From an uncultured Thermoleophilia bacterium (GTDB lineage: Bacteria > Actinomycetota > Thermoleophilia > UBA2241), in the NCBI GenBank assembly GCA_903912585.1, contig CAIWHY010000423.1, forward strand, positions 1-11,774: DNA of 11,774 bases, in the 5' to 3' direction. The notes under the pieces were generated by a model. It made no database searches. It saw only the letters and a program-made list of their open reading frames with translations, and was not told the DNA's origin. A program made the position numbers and the translations under genes. This document shows positions 1-5,775 of this stretch, piece by piece (position 1 is the stretch's first letter; every line of letters begins with the position of its first letter).

Positions 1-69
1 AAGATCTTCGCCGGCACCGAGCATCCGCACGAGGCCCAGAAGCCCGAAGTGCTCGAGATCAAGGAGTAA
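1..69 (+). CDS. rplM: 50S ribosomal protein L13, C-terminal end (partial)
   Basis: The first 66 bases read as 22 residues ending in a TAA stop. The fragment contains the EHPHEAQKPE stretch typical of the extreme C-terminus of bacterial L13, a large-subunit protein that binds 23S rRNA early in assembly. The rest of the gene lies upstream of the window. rpsI follows four bases after the stop, the near-universal rplM-rpsI pair. The last two codons (AAG GAG) double as the Shine-Dalgarno of rpsI, so the two genes are almost certainly cotranscribed and translationally linked. Identification rests on a short fragment plus its neighbour. Confidence 0.9.
   Translation, partial: KIFAGTEHPHEAQKPEVLEIKE
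61..66 (+). promoter_or_regulatory. Ribosome binding site of rpsI, inside the end of rplM
   Basis: AAGGAG lies seven bases before the GTG at 74 and is made of the last two sense codons of rplM. It decides the GTG start of rpsI and embeds the initiation signal in the upstream reading frame. Confidence 0.8.
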
Positions 70-73
70 AGGC

Positions 74-469
74 GTGCCTGATGCAGTGACCTACCGCGCG
101 ACCGGCAAACGCAAGACCAGCGTTGCCCGCGTCACGCTCACCCCGGGTGTCGGCACGGTCGTCATCAACGGCCGCACCATCGACGCCTACTTCGGCCGCA
201 AGGTCCTCGAGACCGTCGCCCAGACACCCTTCGAGACCACGCACACCGGCGGCAAGTTCGACGTCAGCGTCAACGTGCACGGCGGCGGGATCTCGGCGCA
301 GGCCGGGGCCGTGCGCCACGGCATCGCCCGCGCCCTCTGCGAGGCGGACGAGACCCTGCGCACGCCGCTCAAGCGCGCCGGCTTCCTCACGCGCGACGAC
401 CGTCAGGTCGAGCGCAAGAAGGCGGGCTTCCACAAGGCGCGCAAGAAGCCGCAGTTCAGCAAGCGCTAG
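74..469 (+). CDS. rpsI: 30S ribosomal protein S9
   Basis: A 131-residue protein, the usual length for bacterial S9, which sits in the head of the small subunit with its C-terminal tail reaching towards P-site tRNA. Hallmarks seen: an N-terminal ATGKRKTSVARV segment (residues 9-20), the internal GGGISAQAGAVRHGIARAL block (about 70-88), a basic C-terminal region, and the invariant ending KKPQFSKR. The GTG start is supported by AAGGAG seven bases upstream and by family length. It is the second gene of the rplM-rpsI operon. A perfect GC hairpin 26 bases after the stop probably ends the transcript. Nothing is unusual in the protein. Confidence 0.98.
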   Translation: MPDAVTYRATGKRKTSVARVTLTPGVGTVVINGRTIDAYFGRKVLETVAQTPFETTHTGGKFDVSVNVHGGGISAQAGAVRHGIARALCEADETLRTPLKRAGFLTRDDRQVERKKAGFHKARKKPQFSKR

Positions 470-494
470 CCGCCGCGCCACACCAGCTCATTCC

Positions 495-520
495 GACGGG
501 CCGCCGAGAGGCGGCCCGTC
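495..520 (+). terminator. Probable terminator hairpin of the rplM-rpsI operon
   Basis: An 11-bp perfect inverted repeat (495-505 with 510-520) encloses a GAGA loop, which fits the stable GNRA class. It begins 26 bases after the rpsI stop. The following bases (GTCGTTCTG) are only mildly T-rich, so this is a GC-rich hairpin terminator without a strong U tract, as is common in high-GC actinobacteria. GTCGTTCTGC is repeated at 521-530 and 539-548. Confidence 0.75.
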
Positions 521-620
521 GTCGTTCTGCGCGGCTTTCGTCGTTCTGCCAGGCCGCCGCCGCCGCCCGGCGACGCCGCTTCCGGCGGGCAAACGACGGC
601 ACCCCTTGCCTCCTCTTCTG

Positions 621-720
621 TTGTGAGACGATGACTCCCGAACCGCGGCGTCTGCGGGGAGCGTCTCTACCGAAGGGACCGAGCCGGGCGACCTGCCCGG
701 CCCGGAGCGGCGACGGGAGG
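621..720 (+). other. Structured 5' leader of the SQR-like gene
   Basis: About 100 bases before the flavoprotein start fold well on paper. A bulged hairpin pairs 625-630 (GAGACG) with 662-667 (CGTCTC), 635-638 (CTCC) with 658-661 (GGAG), and 643-646 with 654-657. A second, perfect 7-bp hairpin pairs 683-689 with 695-701 around a five-base loop. The loop of the first hairpin (649-653, CGTCT) is a second copy of the sequence that pairs with 626-630, so two mutually exclusive folds exist. I could not match it to a riboswitch class I know. No convincing promoter is visible; TTGCCT at 606-611 resembles a -35 but lacks a good partner. The rest of 521-620 holds nothing else I recognise. Confidence 0.4.
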
Positions 721-725
721 CAGGA

Positions 726-2162
726 GTGGCCAGGATCGCGATCATCGGCGCGGGGTTCGCCGGGCACACCGCCGCGCTCTACCTCGGCGACGCCCTCGGC
801 GCCGGCCACGAAATCACAGTCGTCAACCGGCTCGAGGAGTTCTCCTACGTCCCGTCGTGGGTCTGGGTCGGCGTCGGCCGCATGGATCTGCGCAAGACCC
901 GGTTCCCGCTGCGCCCGGTCTACGACGAGTTCGGCGTGCGCTTCGTGCACGGTCGTGCGACGGAGGTCCATACGGACGAGCGCTTCGTCGTCGTCGAGGA
1001 CGGCGACGAGAAGGGTGGGGTGACGCGGGTCGACTACGACTACCTCCTCATCGCCACCGGACCGAAGCTCGACTTCGAGGGCACGAAAGGACTCGGACCC
1101 GAGGCTGGGTTCAGCGAGTCCATCTGTACCGGCCCGCACGCGGAGCGTGCGCGCGACCACTACCTCGAAGAGGTCGCGCGGATGAAGAAGGGTGAGCGCC
1201 GCCGCTTCGTGGTGGGCACCGGGCATCCGGGCGCGACCTGTCAGGGCGCCGCCTTCGAGTACATCACCAACATCCACAAGGACCTGGTGCGGCGCGGCGT
1301 GCGCGCCCAGGCCGACCTGCTCTGGCTCTCCAACGAACAGGCGCTGGGCGACTTCGGGGTGCACGGCGTCCGCGTGCGCCGCAAGGGACGGATCCTCTCG
1401 AGCGAGGAGTTCATCGAGGCGGCGTTCCGGGAGTACGGCATCGGGTGGCGGGTGAAGACCGGAGTGCTCGGGCTCGAGGAAGACAAGATCCACTGGGAGG
1501 ACTTCGACGGGCGCTCCGGGGAGACGCTCTACGACTTCAGCATGCTGATCCCGCGCTTCCTCGGCCAGCCCCTGGCGTTCCTGGACAAGGAGGGGCGCGA
1601 CGTGGCCGCCGAGGTCGTCGCGCCGACCGGGCTGGTCAAGGTGGACGCCAAGTACGGCCTCGCCTACGAGGAGCTGTCGCGCGACCCGGACGCCTGGCCG
1701 TCCGTCTACCAGAACCCGGCGCACCCGGAGATCTTCGCCGCCGGGATCGCGTTCGCTCCGCCGGGGCCCATCTCGGTCCCGCACGTGACGCCCAACGGGA
1801 CGAGCATCTCAGCCGCCCCCCCTCGCACCGGCATGGTCTCCGGCATCATCGGCCGCGTCGTCGCGCTGAACCTCATCGACCTGGTGACCACGGGCCAGAT
1901 GACGCACTCGGAGCGGATGACCGAGATGTACGCCGCCTGCATCGCGTCGATGGGCGACTCGCTGTGGGACGGCTCGGCGGCGGTCATCATGATCTACCCG
2001 GTAGTGCCCGACTACCGGCGGTACCCCAACGACGAGGGCCGCGACCTGTTCGTGACCCACATGGAGATGGGCCTGGCCGGCGCCTGGATGAAGCGCATGA
2101 TCCAGACGACGTTCATGCACAAGCTGCGCGGCCGCCCGGGCTGGCGGTTCATCCCGGAGTGA
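726..2162 (+). CDS. Sulfide:quinone oxidoreductase-like FAD flavoprotein
   Basis: A 478-residue member of the disulfide-type flavoprotein family that includes sulfide:quinone oxidoreductases, peripheral membrane enzymes that oxidise sulfide and pass electrons to quinone. Visible: an N-terminal FAD Rossmann motif IIGAGFAG (6-13), a second nucleotide-binding segment LLIATGPK (107-114), an HPGATCQGAAFEY block (167-179), and a conserved-looking RTGMVSGIIGRVVALNLI helix (367-384). The protein has only three cysteines, C134, C172 and C405, at about the places of the three redox cysteines of characterised SQRs. A basic amphipathic C-terminus (about 446-470) could anchor it to the membrane. The GTG start has GGGAGG five bases upstream. 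A 38-residue ORF follows within 12 bases. No sulfur-oxidation cluster is in view, so the substrate is inferred; a related FAD oxidoreductase with another substrate remains possible. Confidence 0.82.
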   Translation: MARIAIIGAGFAGHTAALYLGDALGAGHEITVVNRLEEFSYVPSWVWVGVGRMDLRKTRFPLRPVYDEFGVRFVHGRATEVHTDERFVVVEDGDEKGGVTRVDYDYLLIATGPKLDFEGTKGLGPEAGFSESICTGPHAERARDHYLEEVARMKKGERRRFVVGTGHPGATCQGAAFEYITNIHKDLVRRGVRAQADLLWLSNEQALGDFGVHGVRVRRKGRILSSEEFIEAAFREYGIGWRVKTGVLGLEEDKIHWEDFDGRSGETLYDFSMLIPRFLGQPLAFLDKEGRDVAAEVVAPTGLVKVDAKYGLAYEELSRDPDAWPSVYQNPAHPEIFAAGIAFAPPGPISVPHVTPNGTSISAAPPRTGMVSGIIGRVVALNLIDLVTTGQMTHSERMTEMYAACIASMGDSLWDGSAAVIMIYPVVPDYRRYPNDEGRDLFVTHMEMGLAGAWMKRMIQTTFMHKLRGRPGWRFIPE

Positions 2163-2173
2163 GGAGGAGCGGC

Positions 2174-2290
2174 GTGGAGATCACAGAACGAGACCGGTTC
2201 TGGATGAACAACAAGCTCTTCCAGTTCGCACGCTTCGTGGTGCTCAACCTGAAGATCCTCAAGGGCGTGGACGCAAGCAAGCGCTCCTGA
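2174..2290 (+). CDS. 38-residue small protein coupled to the SQR-like gene
   Basis: A GTG-started ORF of 38 codons with a textbook Shine-Dalgarno: AGGAGG at 2162-2167, overlapping the final base of the upstream stop codon and six bases before the start. The product begins with a charged segment (EITERDRF), continues with FWMNNKLFQFARFVVLNLKI (residues 9-28), which is aromatic, hydrophobic and basic, and ends in a polar, basic tail. The middle could form one amphipathic or short membrane-associated helix. I do not recognise the family. The strong ribosome site and 11-base gap to the flavoprotein argue that it is translated, perhaps as a small partner or membrane anchor of the oxidoreductase. 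That role is inference. Confidence 0.6.
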   Translation: MEITERDRFWMNNKLFQFARFVVLNLKILKGVDASKRS

Positions 2291-2302
2291 GACGTCATCT
2301 GC

Positions 2303-2316
2303 GCCGGCGCGCCGGC
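2303..2316 (+). repeat. 14-bp perfect GC palindrome after the SQR operon
   Basis: GCCGGCGCGCCGGC is self-complementary. It begins 12 bases after the 38-residue ORF and lies just upstream of the extended -10 of the next gene. It could be the stem of a terminator (no T tract follows) or an operator covering the -35 region of the next promoter. In DNA of this composition chance palindromes are not rare. Confidence 0.4.
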
Positions 2317-2322
2317 TCGAGA

Positions 2323-2331
2323 TGCTAGGAT
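2323..2331 (+). promoter_or_regulatory. Candidate extended -10 promoter for the two-helix membrane protein
   Basis: TGCTAGGAT reads as an extended -10 (TGn followed by TAGGAT). It stands about 30 bases before the start codon at 2362, so initiation would give a short leader that contains the ribosome site. No good -35 is present, which extended -10 promoters tolerate. The 14-bp palindrome occupies the would-be -35 zone. Confidence 0.45.
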
Positions 2332-2361
2332 GAGCGCCCAATCGCCCCCGAGGAGTCGATG

Positions 2362-2592
2362 ATGGCACGCACCAGGCAGAACAGGCCGCCGCGCAACACG
2401 GCGGCGATGTGGAAGAAGCTCTCCGTCGTGCTGTCGGCGCCGGTCGCCGTGTTCATCGTCGTGAATCTGCTTCATGCCCGGACCTGGAACTTCTTCCTTC
2501 TCCTGGGCTTGGTGATCGTGGTCGCCGCCGCCGCGGTCTGGCTCGCGGCCAAGCTGCTCGGCGTGCGTCTGAGCCTCGGCAGCTGGGACTAG
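2362..2592 (+). CDS. Small two-helix membrane protein of unknown function
   Basis: 76 residues from the ATG at 2362. An ATG at 2359 is also in frame, but GAGGAG at 2350-2355 is six bases from 2362 and only three from 2359, so the second is preferred. The N-terminus is basic (MARTRQNRPPR, then WKK at 17-19). Two hydrophobic stretches follow: about 20-37 (LSVVLSAPVAVFIVVNLL) and 44-66, separated by a short HARTWN loop. The positive-inside rule suggests both ends face the cytoplasm. There is no signal peptide cleavage motif or catalytic motif. It stands alone between the SQR pair and glmM, with a candidate promoter of its own. I do not recognise the family. Confidence 0.72.
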   Translation: MARTRQNRPPRNTAAMWKKLSVVLSAPVAVFIVVNLLHARTWNFFLLLGLVIVVAAAAVWLAAKLLGVRLSLGSWD

Positions 2593-2622
2593 CTGCCGCC
2601 CGCCGACGGTCCCGGACGCGGT

Positions 2623-2651
2623 TTGCCGCCACCGGACACGCGGCGTAGCAT
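2623..2651 (+). promoter_or_regulatory. glmM: Probable sigma70-type promoter of glmM
   Basis: TTGCCG (2623-2628) and TAGCAT (2646-2651) are separated by exactly 17 bases; each matches four of six consensus positions. Transcription would start near 2658, giving a leader of about 50 bases before the glmM ATG. This also argues against the longer in-frame starts at 2623 and 2650, which would overlap the promoter. Confidence 0.55.
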
Positions 2652-2663
2652 GACCGCATCACG

Positions 2664-2677
2664 GGCGCGTACGCGCC
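2664..2677 (+). repeat. 14-bp perfect palindrome in the glmM leader
   Basis: GGCGCGTACGCGCC is perfectly self-complementary and lies just downstream of the predicted glmM start point, 32 bases before the start codon. The position fits an operator or a small leader hairpin. It differs from the palindrome at 2303-2316, so the two are not copies of one site. No regulator is identifiable here. Confidence 0.4.
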
Positions 2678-2709
2678 ATCCACTCGCGAGCACACGGACC
2701 GGTCGCACC

Positions 2710-4047
2710 ATGGGCACCTACTTCGGCACAGACGGCATCCGCGGCGTAGCCGGTGAGCTGCTGACGGCCGAGTTCGCCGTGCAGGTGGGCCGCGCCGCTG
2801 CGGTCGTGCTGGCGCAGAAGGCCGGCCCGCACCCGCTGTTCGTGATCGGCCGCGACACGCGCCTGAGTGGCCCGATGCTCGAGGCGGGCCTCGTGGCCGG
2901 CCTCACCAGCGGCGGCGCGCGCGTGGAGATCGCCGGCGTGATCCCGACGCCGGGGCTCGCCGCGCTGGTGCACCAGCGCGACGCCGACGCCGGCGTCGTC
3001 ATCAGCGCCTCGCACAACCCCATCGCCGACAACGGCATCAAGTTCTTCTCGTCCGCCGGCGTCAAGCTGAGCGACGCAGAGGAAGCCGAGATCGAAGCGC
3101 ACATCGCCCACCACGACCTGCAGTCGCTGGCCGGCGACGCGTTCGGGTCGTCCGACGTCCTCGAGGGCTCCGTCGAGGGCTACGTCTGGGACGTCGTGCG
3201 CCGCATCCCGCTCGACCTGAGCGGCATGAAGATCGCCCTCGACTGCGCCAACGGCGCCATGTACCTCGCGGCGCCGCTGGCGCTCGAGGAGTCCGGCGCG
3301 AGCGTGACGGTCATGTTCGCCGAGCCCGACGGCGTGAACATCAACGCCGGCTGCGGCTCCACGCACATCGGCGCCCTGCGCGAGGCCGTGGCGGCAGACG
3401 GCTTCGACCTCGGCCTCGCGTTCGACGGCGACGGCGACCGCGTCCTCGCCGTGGACTCCAGCGGCGCGCTCGTGGACGGCGACTTCATCATCGCCATCCT
3501 CGCGAAGCACCTCAAGCACCAGGGCAAGCTGCGCCGCGACACCGTGGTGACGACCGTGATGACGAATCTCGGCTTCCACCAGGCGATGAAGCGCGAGGGC
3601 ATCGAGGTGCTGGTCACCGACGTCGGTGACCGCTACGTCGTGGCGCGGATGCTCGAAGGCGACTACCTGCTCGGCGGCGAGCAGTCCGGCCACATCATCA
3701 ATCGCGACGTGTGCACGACCGGCGACGGCCTTGCCACGGCGCTCCTGCTGCTGCAGGCGCTGCGCGAGATGGACGTGCCCCTCGACGAGGCGGCGCGCGT
3801 CATGGAGCGGCTGCCGCAGAAGCTCGTCAACGTGCGCGTGCGCGACAAGCGCGAGCTCGACGCCGCGACGGCCGTGTGGGCGGCGGTCGACGAGGAGACC
3901 CGCCGCCTCGACGGCAGCGGGCGGATCCTGGTGCGCACCTCCGGCACCGAGGAGCTCGTGCGCGTGATGGCCGAGGCGCCGACCCACGACGACGTCGACG
4001 GCGCCTGCTCGCGCATCGTGGCCGTGGTCGAGGAACACTTGGCCTGA
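2710..4047 (+). CDS. glmM: Phosphoglucosamine mutase
   Basis: A 445-residue enzyme that interconverts glucosamine-6-phosphate and glucosamine-1-phosphate on the way to UDP-GlcNAc, in the cytoplasm. The family signature is complete: N-terminal MGTYFGTDGIRG (1-12); active-site loop VVISASHNPIADNGIKFF (96-113) with phospho-acceptor Ser101; metal-binding loop FDGDGDR (238-244) with Asp239, Asp241 and Asp243; sugar-recognition GGEQSGH (322-328); and C-terminal phosphate-binding RTSGTEELVRV (409-419). The ATG at 2710 is chosen because family members begin here and because upstream in-frame starts run into the promoter. No strong ribosome site is visible. The partner enzyme gene glmS lies about 1.8 kb downstream, beyond two toxin-antitoxin modules. 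The end faces vapC of the first module convergently, with 49 bases between and no clear terminator. Confidence 0.97.
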   Translation: MGTYFGTDGIRGVAGELLTAEFAVQVGRAAAVVLAQKAGPHPLFVIGRDTRLSGPMLEAGLVAGLTSGGARVEIAGVIPTPGLAALVHQRDADAGVVISASHNPIADNGIKFFSSAGVKLSDAEEAEIEAHIAHHDLQSLAGDAFGSSDVLEGSVEGYVWDVVRRIPLDLSGMKIALDCANGAMYLAAPLALEESGASVTVMFAEPDGVNINAGCGSTHIGALREAVAADGFDLGLAFDGDGDRVLAVDSSGALVDGDFIIAILAKHLKHQGKLRRDTVVTTVMTNLGFHQAMKREGIEVLVTDVGDRYVVARMLEGDYLLGGEQSGHIINRDVCTTGDGLATALLLLQALREMDVPLDEAARVMERLPQKLVNVRVRDKRELDAATAVWAAVDEETRRLDGSGRILVRTSGTEELVRVMAEAPTHDDVDGACSRIVAVVEEHLA

Positions 4048-4096
4048 TCCTGCGGCCGGCCGGAGCGGCTCCCAGCCTCGCCGGCGTGGGCCCGCG

Positions 4097-4504
4097 TCAG
4101 CCGATCAGCTCGACCAGCTCGATGTCCGTGCGCGCGAAGTCCTGCCCCACGGCGAGCAGTGGCTGCCCCGACGCCCGCGCGAGCGCGTACGAACAGCAGT
4201 CGAGGATGTTGAGAGCGGCCGGGTGCCGCCCTTTGCCGTAGCTTCGCCACGCGTCGAAGGCCATGGCCGAATGGTCGGCGGTGAACGCCGCGGTCTCCAC
4301 GTTGAACGCCCCCAGGAGTCGCTCCAGCTCCGCCGGTCCCTCAGGTCCGAGTCGCGACTGCGCGACGATGCACGCCTCGAGCAGGCAACATGACGAAAGC
4401 AGTGCGGGGTCCGCTTCTGACAAGGCTACGAGGACGCCGTCGCGCTGCGGCTCGGCGAAGAGCGCCGCGAGAAGTGCCGAGGTGTCGGCGACGAGGCCAC
4501 TCAC
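4097..4504 (-). CDS. VapC-type PIN-domain toxin, module 1
   Basis: A 135-residue PIN-domain protein, probably an Mg2+-dependent endoribonuclease that cuts structured RNA (in characterised VapCs, tRNA or rRNA) when its antitoxin is lost. The acidic residues expected of the active site are present: Asp7 in LVADTSALL, Glu43 in LLEACI, Asp102 in NILDCCSYALA, and Asp122 in VGQDFARTD. The GKGRHPAALN stretch (90-99) is typical of one VapC subgroup, where NFGDC is more usual than the NILDC seen here. The GTG start overlaps the antitoxin stop by four bases (GTGA), so translation is coupled. It converges on glmM. Confidence 0.88.
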   Translation of the reverse strand: MSGLVADTSALLAALFAEPQRDGVLVALSEADPALLSSCCLLEACIVAQSRLGPEGPAELERLLGAFNVETAAFTADHSAMAFDAWRSYGKGRHPAALNILDCCSYALARASGQPLLAVGQDFARTDIELVELIG

Positions 4505-4755
4505 CGCGGGACGCCACGCTCGTCGTAGCCGATGATCTCCTCAGCGGAACGGCGGTCGAGGACCGGGAGCGCATCGACGCGGCTCAGCACGGCGCCGGCC
4601 AGAGCGAGCTTGTCGGCGGGCGTGCGCCGACCCTCGACGCGAGCCAAGCGCTCCTCGAGCGCGCGCCTGATCGCCGTCGTGAGGGACTCACCGGTCTCGC
4701 GCGCCAGCTCGCGAGCGAGACGCTCGGTCTGTTCGTTCTTGATGGAGATGCCCAT
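4501..4755 (-). CDS. VapB-type antitoxin, module 1
   Basis: 84 residues from the ATG at 4755. The N-terminal MGISIKNEQTERLARELARETGESLTTAIRRALEERL pattern is that of PSK-type VapB antitoxins, which bind their own operator DNA and cover the toxin active site. The C-terminus DRRSAEEIIGYDERGVPR is the usual toxin-neutralising tail. An ATG three codons earlier (4764) is possible, but the strong -10 at 4763-4768 would overlap it. The TGA stop overlaps the toxin start. Such modules normally repress themselves through the VapBC complex at the promoter, here in the 140-base gap shared with module 2. Confidence 0.86.
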   Translation of the reverse strand: MGISIKNEQTERLARELARETGESLTTAIRRALEERLARVEGRRTPADKLALAGAVLSRVDALPVLDRRSAEEIIGYDERGVPR

Positions 4756-4762
4756 GCCCCGC

Positions 4763-4771
4763 ATTCTACCA
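4763..4771 (-). promoter_or_regulatory. Extended -10 of VapBC module 1, possibly giving a leaderless mRNA
   Basis: Read on the - strand, TGGTAGAAT combines a TGn extension with TAGAAT (five of six to consensus), inside the most AT-rich patch of the window (about 4763-4790). The hexamer ends eight bases before the ATG at 4755. A typical start seven or so bases downstream would place the first transcribed base at or beside the start codon. No good ribosome site exists before that ATG, which agrees with a leaderless message. Confidence 0.55.
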
Positions 4772-4895
4772 TAGCAAAGGAATTCTAGAACCACGCGGCC
4801 AGCCAAGCGGTGCCAGCGGCGCCCTTCCCTTGATCTCACGCCCTCCCGAGGTGACGACATGCACTGGTACCGTGACTACACATCGGGGTGACAGA

Positions 4896-5144
4896 ATGGT
4901 GCGCACGCAGATCCAGTTGAGCGAGATCGAGGCCGCGGCCGTGAAGCGACTGCCGCGTGAACGCTCGGTCTCCATGGCGGCGGTGATCCGGGACGCTGTC
5001 GACCAGTACGTCAGCCGTGAGTCGGGAGCCTCGCTCGACGAGCGCTGGCAGCGTTCACCGGCTGCTGTGGGCGGCTTCCGTTCCGGAGGTGCCAACCTCT
5101 CCGCGACGCACGACGACGAGTTCGCTGCGGCAGCCTCGGAGTGA
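4896..5144 (+). CDS. Ribbon-helix-helix antitoxin (VapB type), module 2
   Basis: 82 residues from the ATG at 4896. The first 45 residues (MVRTQIQLSEIEAAAVKRL followed by SVSMAAVIRDAVDQYV) look like a ribbon-helix-helix DNA-binding domain: one beta strand and two helices. The C-terminal part has the FRSG...HDDEF pattern seen in antitoxins that pair with PIN toxins. A longer in-frame start at 4830 is rejected because the domain begins at 4896 and a purine-rich CGGGGTG lies a few bases upstream. Its TGA overlaps the toxin start in a GTGA. It is divergent from module 1 and of a different antitoxin family, so the two modules are not duplicates. Confidence 0.85.
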   Translation: MVRTQIQLSEIEAAAVKRLPRERSVSMAAVIRDAVDQYVSRESGASLDERWQRSPAAVGGFRSGGANLSATHDDEFAAAASE

Positions 5145-5539
5145 GCGTGTTCGTGGACACGTCGTTTCTCGTCGCGCTGCTCGACGAGGATGACCCCATG
5201 TTCGCGGATGCCCTGTGCCTCTGGCAGAGAGCCCAGGCAGTGCGCCCCTCCGTCGTCACCAGCGACTATGTGGTCCTCGAGGCGTGTGCGGTGCTGCAGC
5301 GACGCATGGGCGTGCCGGCCATGCGCAGGCTCGTGCGTCAGATCCTCGATCCGGTGGAGGTGCAGTGGGTCACGAGCGCGGACCACGAACGCGCGCTCGA
5401 GGCTCTGCTCGTCGCCGATCGGCGGAACCTGAGTCTGGTCGATTGCGTGAGCTTCGAAGTCATGCGTCGCCTCGACGTTCGCGCGTGCCTCGCATTCGAC
5501 AGGCACTTCGCGGAGCAGGGATTCGCGGCCTGGACCTGA
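5141..5539 (+). CDS. VapC-type PIN-domain toxin, module 2
   Basis: A 132-residue PIN-domain protein. The acidic residues expected for nuclease activity are Asp6 (VFVDTSFLVALL), Glu47 (DYVVLEACAVL), Asp101 (LSLVDCVSFEVM) and Asp120 (CLAFDRHF), with the usual spacing, so the toxin looks intact. The GTG start lies in the GTGA overlap with the antitoxin stop. It shares little with the other toxin beyond the PIN signature, consistent with independent acquisition. A short GC hairpin follows immediately. The glmS leader begins less than 100 bases downstream on the same strand, so read-through from this module into glmS is possible. Confidence 0.9.
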   Translation: MSVFVDTSFLVALLDEDDPMFADALCLWQRAQAVRPSVVTSDYVVLEACAVLQRRMGVPAMRRLVRQILDPVEVQWVTSADHERALEALLVADRRNLSLVDCVSFEVMRRLDVRACLAFDRHFAEQGFAAWT

Positions 5540-5540
5540 C

Positions 5541-5558
5541 CCGCGCAGTCACGCGCGG
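5541..5558 (+). terminator. Possible terminator hairpin after VapBC module 2
   Basis: CCGCGC (5541-5546) pairs with GCGCGG (5553-5558) around AGTCAC, beginning two bases after the toxin stop. No T tract follows, so termination is weak or uncertain. If it does not terminate, module 2 transcription enters the glmS ribozyme. Confidence 0.35.
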
Positions 5559-5571
5559 TCCGGCGAAACGG

Positions 5572-5577
5572 TAGAGT
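5572..5577 (+). promoter_or_regulatory. Candidate -10 element of the glmS transcript
   Basis: TAGAGT resembles the TAGCAT and TAGGAT elements proposed for the upstream genes. It lies about 50 bases before the predicted ribozyme cleavage site, which is a sensible position. I see no matching -35, so this is weak. Confidence 0.3.
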
Positions 5578-5624
5578 AGTGCGATCACAGCAGACCGGCG
5601 GCGCGGACACCCGTTAGCGACCTG

Positions 5625-5775
5625 GCGCCTGGCCCGCGAGTCCGCGCCCTTGGGGCCGCTCGCGGGTGACGAGGTGGAGGTTCATCGAAAGACTCGGCGG
5701 ATGCCTCCCGGCCCGGCACGGTCGAAAGCGAGTCGTCAAAGCCCGCCGGCGACGGCGGAGACAAAACGGCCCGCG
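5625..5775 (+). ncRNA. glmS ribozyme (GlcN6P-activated self-cleaving leader)
   Basis: The glmS leader contains the conserved ribozyme core nearly verbatim: TGACGAGGTGGAGGTT at 5667-5682, ATCGA at 5684-5688, TCGGCGGATG at 5694-5703 and CCTCCCGG at 5704-5711. GCGCC at 5625-5629 matches the sequence just 3' of the cleavage site, placing the cut between 5624 and 5625. P1 is an 8-bp perfect stem (5633-5640 with 5659-5666). P2 pairs 5676-5680 with 5704-5708 and 5683-5686 with 5700-5703. The pseudoknot pairs CGCC (5626-5629) with GGCG (5696-5699). A 6-bp helix with a GCGA tetraloop (5743-5758), followed by AGACAAAACGG, fits P4 and its 3' flank. P3 is short and less certain; the 3' boundary is approximate. 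In known members, bound glucosamine-6-phosphate acts as coenzyme for cleavage, leading to mRNA decay. The glmS start is about 55 bases downstream. Confidence 0.93.

Noticed and set aside
621..725. A known riboswitch class (glycine, SAM-IV, fluoride, guanidine, cyclic-di-AMP) in the SQR leader
   Set aside because: Fragments such as CCGAAGGGACCGAG recall the glycine class, but the order and the remaining conserved positions do not fit any class I can recall.
456..1784. A 442-residue reading frame on the - strand opposite the SQR-like gene
   Set aside because: It is an antisense shadow of a well-supported flavoprotein: composition is dominated by Arg, Ala, Val, His and Asp, no domain is recognisable, and it also crosses the rpsI terminator.
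2623..2709. Longer GlmM starts at 2623 or 2650
   Set aside because: The family begins at MGxYFGTDGIRG, and the extra codons overlap a good -35/-10 pair.
2659..4038. A 459-residue - strand frame covering glmM
   Set aside because: It is the complement of the glmM codons. High GC leaves this frame free of stops; the translation is low-complexity His, Val, Ala and Arg repeats with no motif.
4048..4096. A bidirectional terminator between glmM and vapC of module 1
   Set aside because: Only short, imperfect GC pairings are present and there is no T tract on either strand.
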